Source of the DNA: Nitrobacter hamburgensis X14
Lineage (GTDB): Bacteria > Pseudomonadota > Alphaproteobacteria > Rhizobiales > Xanthobacteraceae
Length of the DNA: 64,000 nt
Direction of reading: 5' to 3'
Assembly (NCBI RefSeq): GCF_000013885.1
Contig: NC_007964.1
Coordinates: 2,032,001-2,096,000, forward strand
The notes beneath the pieces are model-generated. The model did not search any database, was not told the origin of the DNA, and saw nothing but the letters and a program-made list of their open reading frames with translations. Below, in pieces: positions 30,801-38,745 of this stretch (position 1 is the stretch's first letter; each line of letters starts with the position of its first letter). Position numbers and translations under genes: made by a program.

Positions 30801-31045
30801 CCCGGCTAAGACCGGTCCTGATGACGGCGCTCGTCGCCTCCCTCGGATTCGTTCCGATGGCCCTCGCGACCGGCGCCGGCGCGGAGGTGCAGCGGCCATT
30901 GGCGACAGTCGTGATCGGCGGCATCGTTTCGTCGACTATCCTGACGCTGCTGGTGTTGCCGGCGCTATATATCCTGTTCCGGAAAGACTCCGTGCCGGCG
31001 CACGATCTGTCCGCAGAGGAAACGTTTCCAGGAATGGCCGGGTAG
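27827..31045 (+). CDS. czcA: CzcA-type heavy-metal RND pump (Zn/Co/Cd class signature)
   Basis: 1072-aa inner-membrane proton/cation antiporter with twelve membrane helices and two large periplasmic loops. The fourth-helix signature is LGAIDFGIIIDGAVIIVEN, containing the D..D..E set that marks HME class 1 pumps (Zn2+, Co2+, Cd2+). Other family marks are FTRLPIDAVPDITNVQVQI at the N-terminus and GVGFIALSGVAVLNGIVII near the C-terminus. The ATG at 27827 (MNIDAVLAFSIRQRW) is preferred to a GTG four codons upstream. It ends the czcCBA operon. Confidence 0.93.
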   Translation: MNIDAVLAFSIRQRWLMMLLALGVGVFGAWSFTRLPIDAVPDITNVQVQINTRAPGYSPLETEQRITFPVETAMGGLPKLEYTRSSSRYGLSQVTVVFLDGTDIYFARQLVNERIQQVKDQLPAGVEVAMGPISTGLGEIFLYTVEARQGARAPGGGEFTPSDLRTIQDWIIKPQLRTVPGVIEVNTIGGYERQFHVLPDPGRLLAYNLGFRDVMTALAANNANVGAGYIERNGEQYLVRTPGQVANIAEIQDIVIGSRGGIPVRIRDVAEVKEGKDLRTGAATLDGKETVLGTAMLLIGENSRAVAKGVAAKLGEIARSLPDGVIARTVYDRTDLVDATIRTVQKNLIEGALLVIAVLFLILGNIRAAIVTACVIPLAMLFTITGMVEAKVSANLMSLGAIDFGIIIDGAVIIVENCLRLLAEEQRRKGGLLSLKERLRTILDGSREVIKPSLFGTMIIAVVYLPVLTLTGVEGKMFTPMALTVLMALLGAAIFSVTFVPAAVAIVVTGKVSEKENIFMHGAKRVYLPLLKGAIRYRHWVASGAVVVVLASGFAATRMGGEFIPSLDEGDIAIAAIRIPGTSLTQSLDLQMALEKRIRKIPEVKDFFARTGTAEVATDAMPPSISDGYVMLKPREEWPDPSKPKSELVEEIEHAANEIPGSNYEISQPIQLRVNELISGVRSDLGIKIFGDDLDILQGAAKQVQAAITSIPGATDVKTEQVSGLPILTVKLDRRALSRYGLSTADVQNVVEIAIGGKSAGKLFEGDRRFDIVVRLPENLRGRLDSIRAISIPLPPVENAAAETTKVAWSDSSAVQMRYVPLSSVATIDIAPGPNQISRENGKRRIVVTANVRERDLGSFVADAQEAVAEKVKLPPGYWIGWGGQFEQLVSATRRLTIVVPVALALVLLLLFMSFGSVADALLVFSGVPLALTGGVLALLLRGIPLSISAGVGFIALSGVAVLNGIVIIAFIERLRREGKPVFDAVYQGASTRLRPVLMTALVASLGFVPMALATGAGAEVQRPLATVVIGGIVSSTILTLLVLPALYILFRKDSVPAHDLSAEETFPGMAG

Positions 31046-31230
31046 TTCTATCGGGCCGGAGCGAGTATGATACCGGATCCTTGACCGCTGTCAGGCAGCA
31101 AGCTTCCTGCAATTGCAACAATCTAGCGGATTCTCCTGTGATTACGCTTCTCGTCGATGTGGCCGTTCGGTCCCGGACATGTGAAGGAACTTCTACTTTT
31201 CCGGTTCCCCGCGGTATGGCAAGGTAGGTT

Positions 31231-31584
31231 ATGGGTTTTCGTCGCCTTATCGGTCATCTGCTGGCGGTCTTCGTGATCGCGGGGCTGGTCGTGGCTCCGT
31301 TGGTTTCGCCGGTGGCGGCGATGGGGTCGTCCAACGTCGCGATGTCCGACATGGCGTCGATGGCCGACGAGATGCCATGCTGTCCGGACACGCAAAAGAA
31401 GAATGATTGCAAGGATTGCCCGCTGCTTGCGATTTGCATGCTCAAAAATTTGGTCACCCAACCTATTGCCGATGCCATCGTTGTGCGGTCATTCAAGCAT
31501 TACAATCCAGCGGTCCACGACGACCTCATTAGCGACGGGCTCGATCGTCCTCCGCCCGACCATCCTCCTCGAACCCTGGTCTGA
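31231..31584 (+). CDS. Small Cys-rich exported protein preceding the cus genes
   Basis: 117 aa with a hydrophobic N-terminal segment that could be a signal peptide or anchor (HLLAVFVIAGLVVAPLVSP, residues 8-26). Met/Asp-rich (MSDMASMADEMPCC) and Cys-rich (CCPDTQKKNDCKDCPLLAIC) stretches follow, plausible soft-metal ligands. It resembles the small DUF2946-like proteins found beside copper genes, but the match is loose. It is 186 bases after czcA and 98 before the FixH-like gene, on the same strand. The czcA-to-here spacer shows no gene and may hold a promoter for the second efflux operon. Confidence 0.65.
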   Translation: MGFRRLIGHLLAVFVIAGLVVAPLVSPVAAMGSSNVAMSDMASMADEMPCCPDTQKKNDCKDCPLLAICMLKNLVTQPIADAIVVRSFKHYNPAVHDDLISDGLDRPPPDHPPRTLV

Positions 31585-31681
31585 TCGGCGCATCAGCGCC
31601 GCTCCACCCCGCGTGGCCGAAACCCTGCGCGGATGATGCGTGCCGTGTTCCGGCAGATCAACACTGTTCGAGGATTTACAG

Positions 31682-32092
31682 ATGAATTCGTCACGTTATT
31701 CGCGTGCCCTTCGGGGCGCGTTGATCGCCATGGCCGCAATCGGCATGGCCGGCACCGCAGCCCTTGCGAACATCAACGACTACAAGTTCGAGTTGGTCGA
31801 TCAGACCGTGCAGGCCGGGCCTGACAAGGTCATCACCGTCAGGCTGATGGATACCAAGACCGGAAAGCCGGTTCCTGACGCGGTGATCTTCGCCACCCGT
31901 CTCGATATGGCGCCCGACGGCATGCAGGAGATGGCGACGAAGATCACGCAGACCCCGGGAAGCGAGCCCGGCGTTTACAAGTTCAAAGCGACGTTCGGCA
32001 TGGCGGGGCGCTGGCAGTTGTCGCTCGGTGCCAAGGTCCAGGGCGAGACCGGCACCGTCGAGAACCAATTCGTCATCACGGCGCAAAAATGA
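31682..32092 (+). CDS. FixH/YtkA-like periplasmic domain protein
   Basis: 136-aa secreted protein from the ATG at 31682. Signal peptide (RGALIAMAAIGMAGTAALA, cleavage before NINDYKFEL), then a single beta-sandwich with VRLMDTKTGKPVPDAVIFATRLDMAPDGM and GVYKFKATFGMAGRWQLSL, the pattern of FixH/YtkA-like domains common in copper and metal-efflux operons. Met residues could bind Cu(I). Its stop overlaps the cusB start (ATGA), tying it to the Cus-type pump. Confidence 0.8.
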   Translation: MNSSRYSRALRGALIAMAAIGMAGTAALANINDYKFELVDQTVQAGPDKVITVRLMDTKTGKPVPDAVIFATRLDMAPDGMQEMATKITQTPGSEPGVYKFKATFGMAGRWQLSLGAKVQGETGTVENQFVITAQK

Positions 32093-33504
32093 AACGGGCC
32101 GTCCTGACGGGCGTTGTCGCCGCCGCGCTTATAGCGGCGGTTGGCGGCGCATTCATTGCCGACCATGTGCGTTGGGTTAGCTCGATTCGCTTGGCGACGC
32201 CGGCTGCGGCAGAGTCCGCCGCCGCACCGATCTATTATCAGGATCCGGACGGCAAGTCATTGTACTCGCTCAATCCGAAGAAGACGGAGGATGGACGCGC
32301 CTACCGTCCGGTGCCGCCCAGTGCCGACGTGAGTTTCGACGATCCCGCGAGCGAGGCGGCGGGCGCCGAGGCTGCCGATGCAGAGGGCGACGACCGCAAG
32401 ATCAAATATTACCGCAATCCGATGGGCCTGCCGGATACGTCGCCGACACCGAAGAGGGACTCGATGGGGATGGATTATATCCCCGTGTACGAAGACGAGG
32501 ACACCGACGACGGCTCGATCAAGTTAACTCCGGGCAAAATCCAACGCACGAGCGTGCAATCCGAGCGCGCCATACCCCGCGTAATCCGGACGATGGTGCG
32601 GGTACCCGGCACGATCCAACTCGATGAGCGACGGGTGTCGGTGATCTCGATGCGCGCGGAAAGCTGGGTGCAGAAGGTCGCGAACGTCACCATCGGGTCC
32701 GCCGTCAAGAAAGGGCAACCGTTGATGGAGATATACAGCGCGGCGATTTCGTCGGCCGCGGCGGAGTACATCTCCACGATCAACTCGCCTGTCACGGCTT
32801 CCCCGGAGCGCTACGGCCGCGGATCGCGGCAACGCTTGATGAACCTCGATGTTCCGGATAGCGCGATCGTCGCCATGGAAAGGACCCGGGTGGTTCCGAT
32901 TGCGATCGAATGGACCGCGCCGCGCGATGGCATCGTGCTGGAACGCAATGCCATCGAGGGCATGCGGGCACAGCCCGGCGAGGTCCTGTTCCGCGTCGCC
33001 GATACCTCGGTGGTGTGGGCCGTGGTCGATGTCGCCGAGCGAGACCTTGGTGCGGTGCGGGCAGGGCAACCGGTCACCGTGAGGGCACGCAGTTTTCCGG
33101 GACGCACGTTCTCCGGAAAGATCAGCGTGATCTATCCGCAAGTGAACCGCGAAACGCGCACGGCACGGGCCAGGATCGAACTGGCCAATCCCGATCTCGC
33201 CTTGCTCCCCGACATGTACGTCGACGCGGAAATCGACACCGGCAATCCGGCACCGGTCTTGGCGATTCCGGAAAGCGCGGTGCTCGATACCGGGGCGCGA
33301 CAGTCCGTGCTGGTGGACAAGGGGGAAGGGCGCTTCGAACCACGCGAGGTGAAGCTTGGCCGGCGTGGCAATGGTTACGTCGAGGTACGAGAAGGTGTGC
33401 ACGACGGCGAGGCTGTCGTGGTGTCGGCGAACTTCCTGATCGATGCCGAAAGCAATCTGAAGGCTGCGCTGAAGAGCTTTTCGGACGCGGGGGGCCAACC
33501 ATGA
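32089..33504 (+). CDS. cusB: CusB-type adaptor with heavy-metal-binding domain
   Basis: 471-aa membrane fusion protein. After an N-terminal anchor (GVVAAALIAAVGGAFIADHV) comes a short heavy-metal-binding domain, YYRNPMGLPDTSPTPKRDSM followed by GMDYIPVYEDE (residues ~104-135), typical of Cu/Ag adaptors. Lipoyl and beta-barrel domains follow (SWVQKVANVTIGSAVKKGQP; GIVLERNAIEGMRAQPGEVL; AVVDVAERDLGAVRAGQ). It is ATGA-coupled to the upstream FixH-like gene and to cusA downstream. It receives metal in the periplasm and passes it to the pump. Confidence 0.92.
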   Translation: MKRAVLTGVVAAALIAAVGGAFIADHVRWVSSIRLATPAAAESAAAPIYYQDPDGKSLYSLNPKKTEDGRAYRPVPPSADVSFDDPASEAAGAEAADAEGDDRKIKYYRNPMGLPDTSPTPKRDSMGMDYIPVYEDEDTDDGSIKLTPGKIQRTSVQSERAIPRVIRTMVRVPGTIQLDERRVSVISMRAESWVQKVANVTIGSAVKKGQPLMEIYSAAISSAAAEYISTINSPVTASPERYGRGSRQRLMNLDVPDSAIVAMERTRVVPIAIEWTAPRDGIVLERNAIEGMRAQPGEVLFRVADTSVVWAVVDVAERDLGAVRAGQPVTVRARSFPGRTFSGKISVIYPQVNRETRTARARIELANPDLALLPDMYVDAEIDTGNPAPVLAIPESAVLDTGARQSVLVDKGEGRFEPREVKLGRRGNGYVEVREGVHDGEAVVVSANFLIDAESNLKAALKSFSDAGGQP

Positions 33505-36500
33505 TCGCGCGCCTGATCGCCTGGTCGGCTCGCAATCTGCTGCTTGTTCTGTTCGGTGCGGGTTTCGCGGCCGCCGCTGGCATCTACGCTCTGGTCCATC
33601 TGCCGCTCGACGCGATTCCCGACCTCTCGGACACGCAGGTCATCGTCTACACCGATTATCCCGGCCAGGCGCCGCAGGTCGTCGAGGATCAGGTGACCTA
33701 TCCGCTCGCGACGGCGATGCTGACGGTGCCGAAATCGAAGGTCGTGCGCGGGTTCTCGTTTTTCGGCGTGTCGTTTGTCTATGTGATCTTCGAGGACGGA
33801 ACGGACATCTACTGGGCGCGTTCGCGCGTGCTCGAATTCCTCAATAGCGCATCCTCGCGATTGCCATCGGGCGTGACGCCCACCATCGGCCCGGACGCCA
33901 CTGGGGTCGGTTGGGTCTACCAGTACGCCGTTGTTTCCAAGGAACTTAATCTATCGGACACGCGGGCCATACAGGACTGGAATCTGAAATTCGCACTGGC
34001 GAAGGCCGGGGGCGTCGCCGAGGTCGCCAGCGCGGGCGGGTTCGTACGTCAATACAATGTCGTTCTCGACCCGCAGCGCATGCGCGACCGCGGGATCACG
34101 ATGCAAAAGATGCGTGACGCGATCCGCGCCAGCAACGCCGACGTCGGCGGCAGGACGGTCGAGCTATCCGAGTTCGAATACGTCGTTCGGGGCAGGGGCT
34201 ACATCAGGAACATCAACGATCTCGGCGACATCGTGCTCAAGACCGACAACGGCACACCCGTGTTGCTGCGCGACGTCGCCCGCGTCGAGCTCGGCCCGGA
34301 CGAACGGCGCGGCATCACGGAATTGAACGGAGAAGGCGAGGTCACGAGCGGCATCATCCTGCAACGCTTCGGCGCCAACGCCCTCGATGTCATCAACAAC
34401 GTCAAGAAGCGATTCCAGGAGATTGCCACCAGCCTGCCGAAGTCGGTCGAAATCGTTCCTGTCTACGACCGGTCGACCTTGATCAATGCCGCGATCGAAA
34501 CGCTCAAGCATACCCTGGTTGAGGAAAGCATCATCGTCGCACTGGTCTGCATCGTCTTCCTGCTGCATGTCAGGAGCGCGATGGTCGCCATCCTGATGTT
34601 GCCGGTCGGCGTGCTGATAGCATTTGGCGCGATGAAGCTGCTCGGCATCGGTTCGAATATCATGAGCCTCGGCGGCATCGCGATCGCGATCGGCGCTATG
34701 GTAGACGCGGCGATCGTGATGATCGAGAACGCGCACAAACGCCTGGAACGTGCCGCACCGGGCCAGTCACGTCTTCAAATCCTGATAGATGCCGCATCCG
34801 AAGTCGGGCCCGCGCTGTTCTTCAGCCTACTGATCATCACCGTGTCCTTCATGCCGATCTTCACGCTGGAATCGCAGGAGGGACGCCTGTTCAGCCCGCT
34901 GGCCTTCACCAAGACGTTTGCGATGGCCGCAGCCGCTCTCCTGTCGGTTACGCTGGTACCTGCATTGATGGTGATCTTCGTCCGCGGCCGGATCGTTCCG
35001 GAGCACAAGAATCCGATCAATCGTTTTCTGATCTGGATCTACCGACCGGTGATTAAGGGCGTGATGCGGGCGCGGGCGCTGGTCATCGTTCTTGCCCTTG
35101 CAATCCTCGCCGTCACCGTGTGGCCCGCCCGGCAACTCGGGACCGAGTTCATGCCTGACCTCAACGAGGGCACGCTGCTCTACATGCCGACGACCTTGCC
35201 CGGCATTTCCGTCACCAAGGCGGGTGAGCTTCTGCAAACCCAGGACCGGATCATCCGCTCATTTCAGGAGGTGGCCTCGGTGTTCGGCAAGGCCGGGCGA
35301 GCCTCCACCGCAACCGACCCGGCGCCTTCCGAAATGTTCGAGACCGTCATCAATCTCAAGCCGAAGGAGCAGTGGCGTCCCGGCGTCACCATCGACAGCC
35401 TGATCGCTGAGATGGACAAGGCGTTGCAGTTTCCGGGTGTCTCCAATGCCTGGACCATGCCGATCAAGGCTCGCATCGACATGTTGTCGACCGGAATCCG
35501 CACCCCGGTCGGCGTCAAGGTGATTGGTCCCGATCTGGTCGGAATCGACAAGTTGGCGAAGCGAGTCGAGCGGGTTCTGAAGGCCGTGCCCGGCACCTCC
35601 TCGGCCTATGCCGAGCGCGGCATAGGCGGTTACTATCTGGACATCACGCCCGATCGCGCGGCGCTCGCGCGTTACGGCATCATGATTCAGGACGTGCAGG
35701 ACGTGATCGCCACCGCGCTCGGCGGACAGACGGTGACCACGACGGTCGAGGGCCGTCAGCGCTTTAGCGTCAACATGCGATATCCCCGCGACCTCCGCGA
35801 CAGTCCCCGAAAGATCGCGTCCGACGTGCTCGTGCCGATGCCGCAGGGAGGTGCCGTGCCGCTGGGCGAGGTGGCCAGAATTACCCTGGATCGCGGGCCG
35901 ACCTCGATCCGGACGGAGAACGGGCAACTCGCGGCTTACGTCTACGTCGACATTCGCGATCGCGATCTCGGCGGATACGTGGCCGACGCGCAGAAGGCGG
36001 TGCAGGCCAGCATCGCGTTTCCGCCGGGCTACTACGTGATCTGGAGCGGGCAGTACGAATATCTCGAGCGTGCCACCGCGCGTCTCAAGATCGTCGTGCC
36101 GGTGACGTTGCTGATCATCTTCCTGCTGCTGTATCTGAATTTCCGCTCGATCACCGAAACCATGATCGTCATGCTATCGCTGCCGTTCTCCTTGGTAGGT
36201 GGCCTCTGGCTGATGTGGTGGCTCGGGTTCAACCTGTCCGTCGCCGTCGCCGTGGGGTTCATCGCACTTGCGGGCGTTGCCGCCGAGACCGGTGTCGTCA
36301 TGCTGATCTATCTCAACCAGGCTTACGCCGAAATCGAGGCCCGGCGCGCGGCGGAGGGGCGGTCGGTCACGCGCAAGGACCTCTACGACGCCGTCATGGA
36401 AGGCGCAGTCGGGCGTGTCCGCCCCAAGATGATGACCGTCGTCGCGATTATGGCAGGGCTGCTTCCGATCATGTGGAGCACCGGGATCGGATCGGAAATC

Positions 36501-36683
36501 ATGCAGAGGATCGCGGTGCCGATGATCGGCGGCATGGTCTCGTCGACGCTGCTGACGCTGATCGTGATCCCGGCGATCTTCGGCCTGATCAAGGGCATTG
36601 GGCTGCGGGATGGCAACGGTCATCAGCCACCTGCCCACACCGGGAGTGTCGAACGTACGATCGCTCCGGAACTTGTCGAATGA
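33501..36683 (+). CDS. cusA: CusA-type heavy-metal RND pump (Cu/Ag class signature)
   Basis: 1060-aa inner-membrane RND transporter. The fourth-helix signature LGGIAIAIGAMVDAAIVMIE with following N has A..D..E spacing typical of HME class 4 (Cu+/Ag+) pumps, unlike the D..D..E of the neighbouring czcA. The methionines expected in the periplasmic cleft are plausible in AWTMPIKARIDMLSTGIRTP, a conserved CusA segment. Starts at the ATG at 33501, overlapping the cusB stop. No cusF chaperone or CusC-type outer-membrane gene is nearby, so it may borrow the czcC or tolC channel. Confidence 0.93.
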   Translation: MIARLIAWSARNLLLVLFGAGFAAAAGIYALVHLPLDAIPDLSDTQVIVYTDYPGQAPQVVEDQVTYPLATAMLTVPKSKVVRGFSFFGVSFVYVIFEDGTDIYWARSRVLEFLNSASSRLPSGVTPTIGPDATGVGWVYQYAVVSKELNLSDTRAIQDWNLKFALAKAGGVAEVASAGGFVRQYNVVLDPQRMRDRGITMQKMRDAIRASNADVGGRTVELSEFEYVVRGRGYIRNINDLGDIVLKTDNGTPVLLRDVARVELGPDERRGITELNGEGEVTSGIILQRFGANALDVINNVKKRFQEIATSLPKSVEIVPVYDRSTLINAAIETLKHTLVEESIIVALVCIVFLLHVRSAMVAILMLPVGVLIAFGAMKLLGIGSNIMSLGGIAIAIGAMVDAAIVMIENAHKRLERAAPGQSRLQILIDAASEVGPALFFSLLIITVSFMPIFTLESQEGRLFSPLAFTKTFAMAAAALLSVTLVPALMVIFVRGRIVPEHKNPINRFLIWIYRPVIKGVMRARALVIVLALAILAVTVWPARQLGTEFMPDLNEGTLLYMPTTLPGISVTKAGELLQTQDRIIRSFQEVASVFGKAGRASTATDPAPSEMFETVINLKPKEQWRPGVTIDSLIAEMDKALQFPGVSNAWTMPIKARIDMLSTGIRTPVGVKVIGPDLVGIDKLAKRVERVLKAVPGTSSAYAERGIGGYYLDITPDRAALARYGIMIQDVQDVIATALGGQTVTTTVEGRQRFSVNMRYPRDLRDSPRKIASDVLVPMPQGGAVPLGEVARITLDRGPTSIRTENGQLAAYVYVDIRDRDLGGYVADAQKAVQASIAFPPGYYVIWSGQYEYLERATARLKIVVPVTLLIIFLLLYLNFRSITETMIVMLSLPFSLVGGLWLMWWLGFNLSVAVAVGFIALAGVAAETGVVMLIYLNQAYAEIEARRAAEGRSVTRKDLYDAVMEGAVGRVRPKMMTVVAIMAGLLPIMWSTGIGSEIMQRIAVPMIGGMVSSTLLTLIVIPAIFGLIKGIGLRDGNGHQPPAHTGSVERTIAPELVE

Positions 36684-36750
36684 AAGAATTGGGTGAGCGG
36701 CTACAGTGATCGACGGCTGTCGTCGAGACAACTGAGAAAGGAGAATATCA

Positions 36751-36951
36751 ATGCAACTGATGTCGACGATCACCTGCCCGAAGTGCGAGCATCATGCGGT
36801 CGAGACGATGCCGACCGATGCGTGTCAATTCTTCTATGACTGCAAGGGATGCGGTGCTCGGCTGAAGCCGAAGGCGGGCGATTGCTGTGTGTTCTGTTCG
36901 TACGGCTCAGTACCGTGCCCGCCGATTCAGGCAGGTAGTTGCTGTTCGTAG
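36751..36951 (+). CDS. GDCCVxC-type small heavy-metal-binding protein
   Basis: 66-aa Cys-rich protein. Pairs CPKCEHHAVETMPTDAC and CKGCGARLKPKAGDCCVFCS, then CPP and the terminal SCCS, match the GDCCVxC-domain family found next to mercury, copper and other metal-resistance genes. It is 67 bases after cusA and probably the last gene of that operon. A metal-trapping role is family knowledge, not shown here. Confidence 0.85.
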   Translation: MQLMSTITCPKCEHHAVETMPTDACQFFYDCKGCGARLKPKAGDCCVFCSYGSVPCPPIQAGSCCS

Positions 36952-37445
36952 TCGCCACTCCGAAAACGGCGGCTGAGCCAATAGGCGAGGCCGGCGATCC
37001 GGCGTTGAAACATGGGATGCGACGGTCAATTGGGGTGAAATGCAATCTTACGGGGGAGCAACACCAAAGACCTTGTGATACGCGCTTGACTTTGTCACTG
37101 GCCCCAAATTCTCCACAAGCTATCCGATTGGTTTATCCAACTCTTTTTTTTGACGCGTTGCTAGATTTTGACACTGGCGATTGAAAATTGGCACTGCGTG
37201 AAATTCTAAGATGGTAATTTGGCACTAGCGCGCGGGCCACCCAGCTTCACGCATAGGGCGCCTAAGCACGGTTTTCCCCGCCTTCAGATAGACGCTCAGT
37301 TGACTTCCGAGGGTTTCCGCGTCGGGTTGGTTGGAGGAGGAGCGGTCATTGGAACGCTACAGCGCCAAGCCACTTTGGGTGGACTGGCCTAGCGTCCATT
37401 CCTCTCCCAGAACCTATGGTGCAGCAACTCCCGTGAGGGCCAAGC
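36952..37445. other. Intergenic stretch bounding the metal island and the Tn7-like module
   Basis: About 490 bases with no convincing gene. Base composition drops toward AT in 37070-37220, unlike its surroundings, and this part holds four repeats of a CACTGG-type motif (separate entry). The last ~200 bases (37232-37445) lead into a small regulator gene and should contain its promoter; I see no strong hairpin there. Confidence 0.5.
37091..37230. repeat. Four imperfect direct repeats, candidate transposon-end (TnsB-type) binding sites
   Basis: The repeats share a TTTGxCACTGGCG-like core: TTTGTCACTGGCC (37091-37103), TTTTGACACTGGCG (37166-37179), AAAATTGGCACTGCG (37184-37198) and TAATTTGGCACTAGCG (37215-37230). 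The CACT cores start at 37096, 37172, 37192 and 37223. They lie outside coding DNA, beyond tniQ and the small regulator. Multiple ~20-bp direct repeats at the ends are a hallmark of Tn7-like elements. A matching inverted set was not found elsewhere in the window, so calling this an end is inference. Confidence 0.45.
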
Positions 37446-37757
37446 ATGTTCGATGCCGACAACCAAAACAGTCAGCTTTTGCTGACAAATGCCTTACAGG
37501 CCCTCGCGAACGCCAATACCCGCAAGATCGTAGAGTTGCTGGCCGAAGGTCCCCGCTCGTCCCATGAATTAGTGCAGGTTCTGGACAGCTCGGGTGAGAA
37601 GATCCGCGCCGCGATGCAAATTCTTCAGACAGTTGGACTAGTTTCGGAAGGAAAAAGTCGAGAGGGAACTGTATATCTATTCAATCCGGCCGGTCTGAAC
37701 CTTGCCCGATCCTGGCTTGATCGCGTCAATTTTATCGTCGACGGTCTAGGCCAGTAA
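37446..37757 (+). CDS. ArsR-like winged-helix regulator beside tniQ
   Basis: 103-aa protein with a winged-helix fold typical of ArsR/SmtB-type regulators: NALQALANANTRKIVELLAEGP (helix 1-2), SSHELVQVLDSSGEKIRAAMQILQ split across the recognition helix, and a wing (VSEGKSREGTVYLFNPAG). It has no cysteine, so a metal-sensing role is unlikely despite the metal genes next door. It converges on tniQ and overlaps its end by 26 bases. GAGGGCC lies just before the ATG. It may regulate the transposition genes; that is inference from position. Confidence 0.7.
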   Translation: MFDADNQNSQLLLTNALQALANANTRKIVELLAEGPRSSHELVQVLDSSGEKIRAAMQILQTVGLVSEGKSREGTVYLFNPAGLNLARSWLDRVNFIVDGLGQ

Positions 37758-38745
37758 TAGAGATCCCGAGTGGTATCCTCGGCTCCGTAACGTCACGGAG
37801 AGCTTCGGTAAATCCGGGTGGCAGGCCCAAAAGCGCGGCGAGGCGTGACCTGACGACTTCACGGGCCTTCGCCGAACTCAGGCGATCGATGGTAGCTAGT
37901 AGACCGCCGGCCGCCTTGCTCCAGATCACGTTACCCTCGATCAGATCGTCGCCTGTCGAGGCTCCGAGCAGGTCGAAGACCGTTTCGTCGAATGAGTGTG
38001 GCCATCGCTTCACCTGCGCAAATCCGGCAGGAGCGTTCTTAGCGGTGATGCCTAGAAAGAGTTCTGCGGGAAGCATTCTGACATGAGCAAGCCAACTGCA
38101 GAGCTTCAAAAGATCCAATGATGGCAGTTCGTCTAGTGGAGGCGGCAATCGAACACCTCGGTCGAAGATAAAACTCGCAAGCTCCTTAGCTGCGGCGAAC
38201 GTTTCGGGCGGGCACAATCTGGGAGCCGCGAACCGCAGGTCAAAATCACATGCCTGACAGGTCCAGACAGTCCGGAGGTTCGTCCATCCCAACAGATTGA
38301 GGCACGCCGGGCATCGGTCCAGAAGCACTTCGCCAGTCTCGACATCGCATGGCATGGCTGCAACCAGCCAGACATTTCTGATGCGCGCGTTCTCGCCGTC
38401 GGCCGCCAGCCTCGCCGGCGCGACCCGACGTCGCTCCGGTACGAACCATCCCACAGGAAATTCGCGACCAAGAAATTCCGTCCGATCCTTGAAATTCTCC
38501 CAGGCTCCCATGGAAAGCCGCTCCGGATCGAACGAGCCCAAGGCCGCCAGCTCCGCGATTGCGTTTGGTTTTGTCGCGATGGTCGAAACCGACTGGCCGC
38601 GCATGTCGAGGTGCAAGCGAAGCAGGGTGTCTGTATCGATCCTGCCCATCGGTGCGAGACGTACGGCGAGCGAAGCAATGGCCTCGTCGTCGAACTGCTG
38701 GACGGTCCTAACCCATGGCGTATTGGGGATCATTGCCGCCGCCAT
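37732..38745 (-). CDS. tniQ: TniQ/TnsD-family target-selection protein
   Basis: 337-aa TniQ-family protein, which in Tn7-like elements recognises the target DNA or a guide complex and recruits TnsC. A zinc-binding CxxC...CxxC set lies at C145, C148, C163 and C166 (CPACLNLLGWTNLRTVWTCQ). The N-terminal region (IASLAVRLAPMGRIDTDTLL) resembles the TniQ opening. At 337 aa it lacks the long C-terminal DNA-binding part of TnsD and is closer to the short TniQ of Tn5053- or CRISPR-associated systems. The start abuts the tnsC stop, making it the last gene of a tnsA-B-C-tniQ operon. Confidence 0.85.
   Translation of the reverse strand: MAAAMIPNTPWVRTVQQFDDEAIASLAVRLAPMGRIDTDTLLRLHLDMRGQSVSTIATKPNAIAELAALGSFDPERLSMGAWENFKDRTEFLGREFPVGWFVPERRRVAPARLAADGENARIRNVWLVAAMPCDVETGEVLLDRCPACLNLLGWTNLRTVWTCQACDFDLRFAAPRLCPPETFAAAKELASFIFDRGVRLPPPLDELPSLDLLKLCSWLAHVRMLPAELFLGITAKNAPAGFAQVKRWPHSFDETVFDLLGASTGDDLIEGNVIWSKAAGGLLATIDRLSSAKAREVVRSRLAALLGLPPGFTEALRDVTEPRIPLGISITGLDRRR

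Noticed and set aside
30970..31230. Intrinsic terminator between czcA and the cus genes
   Set aside because: No stem with a T-run could be found in the spacer.
32910..33500. Upstream extension of the cusA reading frame into cusB
   Set aside because: The extension is Arg/Gly-rich shadow sequence; the ATG at 33501 overlapping the cusB stop gives the normal CusA N-terminus.
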